Position numbers and translations under genes: made by a program
The notes under the pieces: model-generated
Databases searched by the model: none
The model's input: the letters and a program-made list of their open reading frames with translations, nothing else
What the model was told of the DNA's origin: nothing
From: Daldinia sp. FL1419
Lineage: Eukaryota > Ascomycota > Sordariomycetes > Xylariales > Hypoxylaceae
NCBI GenBank assembly: GCA_025201765.1
Contig: MU623585.1
Location: forward strand, 1-32,972
DNA length: 32,972 bases
Direction: 5' to 3'
Shown here: positions 20,532-30,273 of the stretch, piece after piece
Position numbering within the stretch: the first letter of the stretch is position 1
How the letters are laid out: each line of letters begins with the position of its first letter

Positions 20532-23500
20532 TAAATAGGGTTATAATATTTTTTTACTTTATTAATAGATTAATAAATTTTTATTAATATTTGGTAATAA
20601 ATGATTCCTGCGATGCATGCCTTATTCCTAAATTTAATACTGTTGAAGTTGGTATTAGCATTATAAATGACTATATTAGGAGGTTTAAAATAGGTATTAA
20701 TCTAATACTATTTGAGTATTTCCCAAATTTCCTTGATTAAAATCATTTTTATAAAATGTATTATTTGGAATTTAGTAGTTATATTAATTATATGTAAAAT
20801 GGGATATTTATTAAAATATATAATATTAATGATTATTTTGTAATTGAAATTTAAATTAAGATCTTTTAAATTAAATTTAAATTATTATAGAATTTTACCT
20901 TTAATTTAATAATAATAGCAAAATTTATTAATTTCTTTAATATTATTAATATTAATATTATGATTTATTTTATCTAATAAGGTATATAATTTATTAATTA
21001 ATAAATAATTAAAATAAATATATAGCTATTATAATTCAATTTTTATAAAGAAAGTAATATCTTTAAGGTAAAACCACAGGTATCCCCATTTTTATATAAC
21101 CTTAATTATTATACCATCTTTATAAATTAATTAATTGGTTATATTATTAAAATATATTCCTAATTAATCCATATCTTTAAGAGAAAAGAGGAATGGAATA
21201 TTGATTTCTATAATATAAAAATTTATTTAATTAATAAATATATTAATAATAATTATTTTAAATAATTTAATAAATAATTCATTATTAAATTTAATATTAA
21301 TTTTTTTAATTTAATTAATATTTATTTTTAAATTCTTATTTAGATATTCATTAATAAAAACAAAATATTAACCTTTCCCAACAATTAATATACAAACTAC
21401 TCCAATATCAAATATAATATCCTAAAATATATTCTTAATATACCTATTTAAAATAAAAATAAAATCCTATTTTAAATTATTAGGTAAGAAAAGGCTATTA
21501 ATATAATATTAAAAGATTTAATTAAATAAATAAATTATAATTATAAATAATTTATTATTATTATTTAAATTAATTTATAAATTAATTTCCTTATTTTTTA
21601 ATTAATTAATTTTTAAATCTATATTTATAAATCCTTTATAATTAATTAAGAATATTAAATAATTTTTTTTAAAAAAGCCTCTTCTAACTTTCCACTCTTT
21701 TCTAACTTTCTTATATTTATATTCTAGATGTATGATAAACCAACATCCTTCCTTCTTATATACCTAATAATAATATTTCCATATTTTCAAAAATTACTTA
21801 AAATTATATTTACCACCTTTATTATTATAATAATATTTATATTTAATATAAAATATATTATCTTTATAATTATTATTTCCTTTAATTAAAAATTATTTTA
21901 CTCCTTTTATCAAATTATAATTCTTAATTAATATTTAAAATTTATTAACTAATTCCTTAATTTAGACTATTAATTTAAAAAAATTAAATTGGAATTTAAA
22001 TAATAATTAATAAACACATTAAATTACTATTATAAGTTATTATTTTCTTTTAAATTCCAAATTAAACATTCTTTAATATAATAATAATTTATTAATAAAA
22101 TTTTTAAAAATCTAAATATTAATCTTCCCTTAACTCTATTTTTCTATTTTAATATTTAAAAAAGTTATAATAATTCAATCATAATAATATTAAATTTTAT
22201 TTTATTTAATATTAAAGTGTTATTCTATAGTTAGATATATATTTATAAAATATTAGTATTAAGGAACCTTATGGATGAAGTATAATGTTACTTTTCTAGA
22301 AAGAATAGTAGAGAATAGGGTATAAAATTGTGTTTGTCGTATCCCTCTTAAGTAGCACATATCTAAGAAGAATTAAAATTTATTTTTAAAGATATTGTAT
22401 GATTTATTTGTATAGTTAAGTTCCTTATTCCAAATTTTCTTAAAATAGCCTATTATAATAAATAGATATATCTTATTAAGTACTTATTAGGGGGAAATTT
22501 TATAAAAAATTTAATAATAAATATTTTTAATTAATATGAAGGTTTGTTTAAATAGGTTACTTATAGGTTTAAGTAATTGTACCGTTGGATAAAAAAAATT
22601 ATAATTTCCATTAGGTTGATTTTCTGCATCTGGCTATGGAGGTGGTCCTGGAAGTAAGAATAGATTAACTAGTAACAATCCAGAAAATCCAAATCCATTT
22701 CCCAAAAGGGAAGGGAATTGTTATTATCCTTATATAAAATTAATATTATAACCAAGATTATTCCTTAATATTAAATAAAATAGAAGAAATCCTTATAAAA
22801 CAAAAGGGAAGGGAAAAAATATAATATATATTAATTATTAATTATTTTAATTCCTTTACTAAGGTAATAAATATTAAATATTTAACATCCCTTATTAATT
22901 AATTAAATACTAAAAAATTAATATCCCTTACTAATTAAATAAATATTAATAATTTAATACTTATTAATAATTTAATACTTATTATTAAAGGGGTAAATAC
23001 TACTAAATTAATATTCCTTATTAATTTTAACTAATATATAATACATTAGGATAAGGTAAAAAAGGTTATTACTGCAATTGGTATTATAAAAGAAAAACAG
23101 ATTATTTTTTATAAGAAATAATTAATACATATTATAATTAAACAATAAATATATTAAGAAGAATAATATTAAAATTGAGGATATAACTTAAATACAAAAT
23201 TTAATTTACAAATATCACCAGATTAAAAACTCTCAATTATTATTATATCAATATTTTTAAATTTATAAAATAAATAAAATTAAGGTAAATTATTCCCTTA
23301 TCAATCTTATAAATTAAGATTCTCTATACTACTACTATTAACCACCTTAATCTAACTTCTTCGAATTCTTTGTAATTCCACAGGGGTAATTTATTTTCAA
23401 TCAAAAAAAATTTAAAAACTACAAAAAAATTAATATTATTCTTTTTTACATATATATTTTTTCTTATTAATATTATTTTTAATATTACTTAAATTTACCT

Positions 23501-24067
23501 TAATAATTTTACAAAATTTATATCCAAAAAACCTTTAAAATATTCTTTAAATTTATTTAATACTTCGTTAATTATTCAAATATAAATTTAATCCCAATCA
23601 ATTTCTTCCTAATCAATTAAAATACATAATACCCAAATTATTTTTTATTATATTATAACATTTTTAAAATCTATTATTTCAAACCTTACTAATTTATAAT
23701 TAAATTATCATATTAATATAAATTATTTAAAAATATACTTAAATAATCTTCTTAACTTATTTATATTTTCCTAATTAAAAAAGATCTTATTATTAAAAAA
23801 TTAACCTTAAATTAAATTTTTTAGTTACTTTTCTTATAACATTATAAGGTAAAAAAATAATAAATTTTAATTATAATAAAATAATAGGAATTTAAAGGAA
23901 AGTTTTTATGATGGTATAAAGTAGTAATAATCTGTTATAAGAAAAGGATTTAATAAAAAATAAGATGCTATTATTACTTATATTGTTACAATAAGATTTT
24001 CTAAATTATTATAATAATGATTCTTTTTTATTATTCTGTATTATTATATTTAAATAATATTAATTAA
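20532..24067 (-). pseudogene. copia-B gag/protease/integrase region (copy 1)
   Basis: This is the upstream coding part of copia-B on the minus strand. It continues the sequence broken at 11178, and 20532-20965 matches 32540-32972 of copy 3, differing by transitions. By position it should encode gag, protease and integrase, but I can assign no block. Two less mutated pockets exist: about 22255-22380, and 22610-22735, which is rich in GGA/CCA words and reads SGYGGGPGSKN on plus or PPP.PDAENQPNGN on minus. From about 21060 to 24060 the plus strand keeps C and has lost G, the reverse of 9067-11178. The piece next to the LTR (23830-24067) recurs inverted at 29826-30057. Confidence 0.65.
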
Positions 24068-24283
24068 TGTTAGGTTAAACATATGTATAAAAGAAATAAT
24101 AGTAAAAATAAGTAATAAATAAAATAATGTAATAAGATCTATATATTTATAAATCTTAAAGAAGAGAACTATCTACTTTAAGCTTGATGGGTTTAGAACC
24201 CTTATATATATAATATGCTAATTATATAATACCTCCTTTGCTTGCTACAGGGGTCTACAATGCCTAGTAGCATACAACCATCA
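24068..24283 (-). repeat. 5' LTR of copia-B copy 1
   Basis: 216 bp. Read on the minus strand it begins TGATGGTTGTATGCTA and carries a TATATATAAGGG box about 85 bases in, a plausible promoter, and ends at 24068. The half nearest 24283 is almost unmutated (CTTGCTACAGGGGTCTACAA), whereas the inner half is RIP-altered. Confidence 0.88.
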
Positions 24284-24288
24284 GGTTA
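24284..24288. repeat. target duplication GGTTA, right of copia-B copy 1
   Basis: Exact partner of 6345-6349. Copia-A sequence resumes after it. Confidence 0.9.
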
Positions 24289-27093
24289 TTTTACCCGTAT
24301 AGTTTGCTTGTTTTTAGGGTTTTTTTAAGGGTATTTTTGTTATTTTTATTTGGTTGTAAATAATATATAGTAGGTTTTTGATTGTTTTTTAATTTAGGTT
24401 AATATTTATAAATCTATTAATAATCTATTTCATTTTATTTATATTAAGGTAATATAATTAATAATATTAAAAGATTAATTTATTTTTTATTTTATTAATT
24501 AATTTTAATAATTTTAATAATTTAAAAGATTTAATTATTCCTTTTAATTTTTGATCATTATTTTTTATATTTATTCCTAATATATATTCTTATTATTTTA
24601 ATGGTGGTGTTGTTATTAATTTTAATTTATTATATTATTAAAGGTAGAATTTTTGTTTTTATATATTTAAAGTTATTAAAATTGTTTTGTTAGTGTTTTA
24701 TATATATTAATTATTTATTTAATTATTTGTTTTATATAAGAGCTTTTTGGAAAAGATTTTGAAGGGAAAACCTTTAATAAGGAGTGTATATTTTAGTGTT
24801 ATTTTAATAGCATTGTTATCCTTCTTATAAAGTTTATAAATAATTATTCTTATTTGCGTGATTAATATAGGTCTTATTTCAGTGTTTATAATATGTCTTT
24901 TATTATTAATATTGATTATTGTATTAAGAAGAAAGTTGTTTAAATTGTTTATAATATATATGTTAATTTTTATATTAAATAATAATTTATATATTTTGGG
25001 TAGAAAGTGATAATATATTTTATGGTTTTTTTCAATTATTATATTCTTTGTTAAAATTATTATGAAATTTTATATATTGTACGTTGGGTTAATTTTTGAA
25101 CGTTTTTTATTGTATGTTATAATTATTAATTTTAATATATCTTTATTAATTTTAGTTGTGTAAATATTATTATTTAAATTTGTATATTAATTTAATTTAA
25201 TAAATGATTATGGAGTTTAATTTATTTGGGCTTAATTAATATTCTGAGTAGCATTTTAATTATTAATATTTTTCTTATAATCCTTTTTAAGATGATTATA
25301 TTTATTATATTTATAATAAAGAGGACCTTTTTTGCTATTTTATGCAGGCTTACTGTTAAAGGTTTTTGGTTTTTTGGGGAATTTCTTACTTTATTTCTTT
25401 AGGTTTTTTTTTATATTGTAAATTAAATTAGAACTATAATTTTTTAAATTAATTTTAACTTTAAATTTATTAATAAAATTGTTGATTATTTCTCTAATTG
25501 TGTGATTCTTTTAAAAATATATGATTTTATAAGTTATTTTGACTTATTTTTTGGTTTTTTTTTTTATAATTGTTCAAGAATATTATTATTTTTTGTTTTA
25601 GGGTAAGAGGTATATTGGCCTTTTATATATTATATATAATTTATTGTTATTTTGAGTTATATTAAATAGGATCTTTTTTATTATAATTTATTATAATAAG
25701 TATTAATTAAAGTTCTTATTGTTAGGCCTTATTTGTAAAAGTGTAAATGTAATTTAATAATTTTAAAGTTTTTATATCTTTTTGTATGTTAGTAATTAAG
25801 TTAAGTAAGTTATATTTGTATGTTTTTATGATTGTTTATATTATTTATAATTTATTTATTATAGTTAATTTTATTTTTTTAATATAGTTGATTTTTTTAA
25901 ATAATAGTATAAATATTTCTTTGTATATTAGTTAGTTTGATTGGCCTTTTAGGTGATTGTTTTTATTTAATGAAAAGTTAAATTTCTTTTATTTTAGTAT
26001 AATTTTTGTATCAATTAGTTCGAAGGATTGTTGTTTTAATTATAAATCTTTTTTTACTTTTTTATTTTTCTTTTTTTTTAGAGGTGGTGGAATTAGGTTA
26101 TTAAAGGTTGAGGCCTTATTATTTTTTGATTTTGAGTTGTTATTTAATGATTTACATTTATTTCCATTTAATTTATTTAATAAGTTTGATGAGTTTAATA
26201 ATAAGTTTAATGGATTGGGATTATTATTTATTGTAATAAAATTATTAAAGGTAATTTTTTAAATTTATTTTTCTTTTTTTGATTTTGATTTTTTTATTTT
26301 CTTAAATTATTTTTCTACTTTTTTTTTATATAGTATTTTATTGAGAATTTAAGTAGGATTTTTTTATTTTATAAATATTATAAATTTGATTATTATTTTA
26401 TTAGTTTTTTTGTTTATTGGGCAGGGCGTTAATAATAGTTGGTTAATTAAGTCTAATTATTTTGGTTTATATAATAATTGGTATTTGTTGTTTTTGTAAA
26501 AAGATTTCCCGTTAATTTGTTTTATTAATAGTAAAATTGGAGGTGATATGGGTGGATTACTTTTTGGGAAAGTGTTAGGTATGTTGTAAATTAATATTTG
26601 TGGTTTTTTTATTTTTTTAAGTTTTTTTTTAATTTTGGTCTGATGGTTAATCATTTTATTTAAATTATCTTTTATTATGCGAAATATATTTTAAAGTTTA
26701 TGCATAAAGGTTTTAATAAATTTGTTATTATTATTTTATTAAATTATGTTAATATTAGAATTTACTTTAACTTTTTCTGTTATTTTTTTATATTACTTGA
26801 GTTTCAAATGTAGTTTAATTTGTTTAATTATAAATTTATTTAGTAATTCCTTTTATTCTTCTAGGTTATTTTGCAAATTAGTAATAATTATATTTTGTTA
26901 CTTTTTTAATTATGTTATATATATTTACAATTTATTTAATATCCCTATAATTTTTATATTTCCGAATTCTTTCTAATTTGTATCAATTGTTCCAATTTTA
27001 TTAAAATCCAATTTTATATTAAATAATATTAAAAGCATTATATAATAACTATTATAATTATTAAAGTTTTTATTTTTAGATAAAATATTATTA
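24289..27093 (-). pseudogene. copia-A gag/protease/integrase N-terminal region
   Basis: By position this is the upstream coding half of copia-A, continuing at 6344 after copia-B is removed. The plus strand is G/T-rich with little C, so the coding strand has lost G. Lys, Asn and Ile dominate any reading. A 65-codon open stretch at complement(26457..26654), rich in Lys, Asn and Pro, may be a piece of gag, but no zinc knuckle (CX2CX4HX4C), protease DSG or integrase HHCC block can be picked out. Plus-strand open frames here (25957-26262, 26746-26976) are composition artefacts. Confidence 0.6.
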
Positions 27094-27269
27094 TGAAGGA
27101 ATTATTAAATTGCAATACGTTATTGTATTTGGTAAGTAAGTAGAATTATTTAAAAATTAAGAAATTTGTAGGTTAATCTATTCTAAGTGGGGACCCAGGT
27201 TTAGCCCTGGTACGTACTCTAATTACATAATAAGCCAGGTAGGTGCTATAGAACTCCTTCTTGCCAACA
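27094..27269 (-). repeat. 5' LTR of copia-A
   Basis: On its own strand it begins TGTTGGCAAGAAGGAGTTC. It is the better preserved LTR: the outer third (27200-27269) keeps GGGGACCCAGG and CCCTGGTACGTAC, which can pair as a short hairpin, while the inner part is AT-altered. It aligns base for base with 1044-1219. Confidence 0.92.
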
Positions 27270-27274
27270 ATTTA
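27270..27274. repeat. target duplication ATTTA, right of copia-A
   Basis: Exact partner of 1039-1043, directly after the terminal CCAACA. Confidence 0.85.
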
Positions 27275-27477
27275 TATATCAAAGTTAGCACGAGCCACAA
27301 GCAAAGCACCGCTGAATCTTACAAACATCCCCTAAGAATCGCCCAGGTCCGTACGGGATTCACGCGTTATGGATGGCTTCAACGCCTGTGGCTGGGCGCC
27401 TCAGGTGTATTATCATACAAGCCATCTTGGAGTGGCAGAGTTTTCTGGAGTAAAGATTCAAATGCTTGTAACACAAC
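27275..27477. other. 203-bp island of normal composition between retrotransposons
   Basis: The only stretch that belongs to no recognised repeat and shows no RIP. It has balanced base composition with CpG and CpA words (GATTCACGCGTTATGG, GGCTGGGCGCCTCAGG). It contains short open frames only; the longest is about 32 codons on the minus strand (VVLQAFESLLQK...). I find no tRNA or 5S rRNA boxes. It is probably a fragment of single-copy host DNA caught between copia-A and copia-B copy 2. Confidence 0.7.
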
Positions 27478-27671
27478 ATTTATGATGGTTGTATGCTACC
27501 AGGCATTATAGACCCCTGTAGCAAGCAAAAGAAATATTACATAATTAATATATTATATATATAAAGGTTTTAAACCTATTAAACTTAAAATAGATAATTC
27601 TCTTCTTTAAGATTTATCCAGGACGAAGTCCGGTGTATTATACTGAAACTTTCTAATAAATTATTATGTAA

Positions 27672-27800
27672 AATTGATAAGAAATTGATAAGAAATTGAT
27701 AAGTAATTGATAAGTAATTAATAAGTAATTGATAATAATTAATAAGAGCTGATAAGAGCTGATAAGAGCTGATAAGAGTTAATAAGAATTGATAAGGGGT
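27672..27800 (+). repeat. decamer tandem repeats, SAT copy 2
   Basis: About 12 ten-base units of the AATTGATAAG and GCTGATAAGA types. The AGAGCTGATA type is repeated three times without change. Confidence 0.82.
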
Positions 27801-27859
27801 AAAAAAACATATTAAAAATTTAAAGTTTAAGGAAACATTTATGATTAAGTACATCCTTA

Positions 27860-29304
27860 TTTAAGCTAATCAAATAGGAAATAATTTATTTATATTGAAT
27901 TTAAGCTCTAATAGCTCCTGCAAAATATGCCCTAACCCTACACTTTTATCGTACAAAATTCTATGGTTTTAAAAATTGATGATTCTATCCTTAAGAACTT
28001 AAGCTAATCAGACAGGAAAACAACTTCTAGAAGGTTATTTATGTTGAACAAGAGCTCTAATTGAACAGGAGCTCCTGCAGGATATGCCCTAACCCTACAC
28101 TTTTATCGTACGAAATTCTATGGTTTTAAAAATTGACAATTCTATCTTTGAGAAATTGAGCTGATCAGATAGGAAAACAACTTTTGGAGGTTTATTTATG
28201 TTGAACAGGAGCTCTAATTGAACAGGAACTCTAATTGAACAGGAACTCTAATTGAACAGGAACTCTAATAGCTCCTGCAGGATATGCCCTGCAGTTTTAT
28301 CGTACAAATCTCTATCGAAAACTGACGATTTTGTGCTTGAGAACCTGAGCTGATCAAACCAAAATCAACACTTGAGGGCCTATATATTGAACATAAGCTC
28401 GAATTGAACAAGAGCTCAAATTGAACAGGAGCTCCTGCGGTTTTATTATATGAAGCTCTATGGAAAACTAATGATTCTATATTTGAGAACTTGAATTGAT
28501 TAAACAGAAAATAACTTCTGGAAGTTTATTTACGTTGAATAGGAGCTCTAATAGTTTTTACAAGATATGCCCTGCACTTTATCGTACAAATTTCCATGGA
28601 AAAACTGATGATTCTATACTTGAGAACTGGAGCTGATCAGACAGGAAACAACTTCTGAGGGCTTATTTATGTTGAATATGGGCTCTAATTGAATAGGAGC
28701 TCCTACAGGACATGCCCTGGGGTTTTATCGTACGAAGCTCTATGGAAAAACTGATGCTTGGGTACATCCTAACTTGAGCTGATCAGACAAGAAAACAACT
28801 TCTAAGGAGCTCTAATAGCTCTTGCAGGATATGCCCTAACCCTACACTTTTATCGTACGAAGCTCTATGGAAAACTGACCATTCTATGCTTGAGAACTTG
28901 AGCTGATCAGACCGGAAAACAATTTCTGGAGGTTTATTTATTTGAACAGGAGCTCTAATCGCTCCTGCAGGATATGCCCTGCACTTCATCGTACGAATCT
29001 CTATGGACAAACTGATGATTTTATGCTTGAGAACTTGAACTGATCAGACAGGAAAACAACTTCTGAGGGCTTATTTATGTTGAATATGAGCTCTAATTGA
29101 ACAAGAGCTCTAATTGAACAGGAGCTCTAATTGAATAGGAGCTCCTGCAGGACATGCCCCGCAGTTTTATCGTACGAAGCTCTATGGAAAAACTGACGAT
29201 TCTATATTTGAGAACTTGAGCTAATCAGACAGGAAAACAACTCTTAAGGGCTTATTTACGTATGAAAAAGCCTGTAGAAACCTTAATTAGAAGGGTTAGA
29301 TTGG
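27860..29304 (+). repeat. ~137-bp minisatellite array, SAT copy 2
   Basis: Nine to ten units of the repeat described for copy 1. TGCAGGAYATGCCCT-type boxes lie near 27921, 28078, 28280, 28561, 28705, 28826, 28969 and 29150, with one more past the right arm near 29455. A unit near 28437 lacks the box through a small deletion. At 28200-28268 a 17-base block (TTGAACAGGAACTCTAA) is repeated four times inside one unit. Confidence 0.9.
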
Positions 29305-30057
29305 CGGACTTCGTCCTGGCCCTGTCACCCCAACTTATTGCTATGGAAAAACTAATGATTCTATATTTGAAAACTTGAGCTGATCAGATAGGAAAACAAC
29401 GTTTGAGGGCCTATTTATGTTAAATATGAGCTCTAATTGAATAGGAGCTCCTGCAGGACATGCCCTGCAGTTTTAACGATTCTATGCTTGAGAACTTGAG
29501 CTGATCAGATAAGAAAACACCTCTTGAGGGCTTATTTACGTATCAAAAAGCCTGTGGAAACCTTAGAAGGGTTGGCTCCATGGAGGCTAATAAGGTCTTG
29601 CAGCTTCAATTACGTAATTACGCTACAGCCCTCTGTAACCCCCCCCCCCTTTAAAAAAAAAAAAAAAAAAACCTTATGTAATTGGGGTGACTCAGTTATA
29701 AAAATAATTAAAAAGAAATTTAATTAAAAACATAAGAATAATTTTAAATATATAAATCTTATTATATTATTTTATTTATTATTTACTTTTACTATTATTT
29801 TTTTATATAAACATTTAATTTAACATTAATCAATATTATTTAAATATAATAATATAAATTAATAAGAAAAAATTATTATTATTATAATTTAGAAGATTTT
29901 ATTATAATAATACAAATAATAATAACACCTTATTTTTTATCAAACCCTTTTTTTATAATAAATTATTATTATTTTATATTATCATAAAAACCTTCCCCCA
30001 AATTCCTATTATTTTATTATAATTAAAATTTATTATCTTTTTATTTTATAATATTAT

Positions 30058-30273
30058 TGTTGGGCTAAACGTACGTATAAGAGAAATAACAGCAAAAACA
30101 AGTAATAAGTAAAACAATGCAATAAGACCTGTATATTCATAAATCTTAAAGAAAAAAACTATCTACTTTAAATTTAATAAATTTAAAACCTTTATATATA
30201 TAATATATTAATTATATAATATTTCTTTTATTTATTATAAAAATTTATAATACTTAATAACATATAACCATTA
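30058..30273 (-). repeat. 3' LTR of copia-B copy 3
   Basis: Same length and ends as 6350-6565, with A where that copy has G. The outer 80 bases (CGTACGTATAAGAGAAATAACAGC) are the least altered. The adjoining 30274-30295 is the polypurine tract on the minus strand. Confidence 0.88.

Larger units (their letters stand above)
6350..24283 (-). mobile_element. copia-B copy 1: Ty1/copia-like retrotransposon, nested inside copia-A, itself interrupted twice
   Basis: The 216-bp LTRs at 6350-6565 and 24068-24283 have equal length and are flanked by GGTTA duplications. Removing the SAT element (6720-9066) and the Helitron (11179-20531) leaves 6234 bp. I place the coding strand on minus for two reasons. 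An RT relic reads on that strand (9900-10110), and a purine-rich tract on that strand abuts the 6565 edge, where the 3' LTR should start. The interruptions are confirmed by copy 3 (30058-32972), which is continuous at both places (30427/30428 and 32539/32540). The 9067-11178 part has lost C and kept G on plus, whereas about 21060-24060 shows the reverse. Confidence 0.92.
1044..27269 (-). mobile_element. copia-A: full-length Ty1/copia retrotransposon, degraded, split by nested insertions
   Basis: Both ends are defined. The 176-bp LTRs at 1044-1219 and 27094-27269 run TG...CA and are flanked by the same 5-bp target duplication, ATTTA, at 1039-1043 and 27270-27274. The minus strand reads 5' LTR, gag/protease region, integrase, reverse transcriptase, RNase H, 3' LTR, which is the Ty1/copia order. 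Removing the 417-bp element, the pogo-like element, copia-B and one copy of each duplication leaves about 5.99 kb, a normal length for the family. All coding parts carry many stops and G-to-A type replacements, so the element is dead. It is the oldest insertion resolved in the window, since the others lie inside it. Confidence 0.93.
27617..29744 (+). mobile_element. SAT element copy 2
   Basis: A 2128-bp second copy of the element at 6720-9066, inserted in the copia-B LTR. Comparison with the other LTRs gives the empty site GATTTA/TGAATATA: left ...GATTTA then TCCAGGACG, right ...AATAATTT then TAAATATA. The ends are therefore identical to copy 1 in a different target, again with no duplication beyond one base. 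It contains the same parts: inverted-repeat arms (27618-27632, 29305-29319), a longer decamer run (27672-27800), 9-10 minisatellite units, a tail with C11 (29639-29649) and an A run, and a 3' stem-loop (about 29704-29725). No credible gene. Confidence 0.82.
27483..30057 (+). mobile_element. copia-B copy 2: 5' end of a plus-strand copy, truncated at right
   Basis: The LTR (27483-27616 plus 29745-29825, split by SAT copy 2) is the reverse complement of the other copia-B LTRs. It is followed by 29826-30057, which matches 23830-24067 in inverted orientation, the leader region next to the 5' LTR. At 30058 it is cut by the start of copy 3. The remainder may lie beyond the window. The end nearest 27483 is almost unmutated, and mutation increases away from the island. 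Confidence 0.85.

Noticed and set aside
27585..27854. 89-codon minus-strand open frame across the decamer repeats
   Set aside because: It crosses the LTR/SAT border and consists of repeat translations (NYYQLL-type). It is not a gene.
29524..29727. 67-codon plus-strand open frame at the end of SAT copy 2
   Set aside because: It runs through the C and A homopolymers, and the equivalent region of copy 1 has a stop and frame changes. It is treated as incidental.
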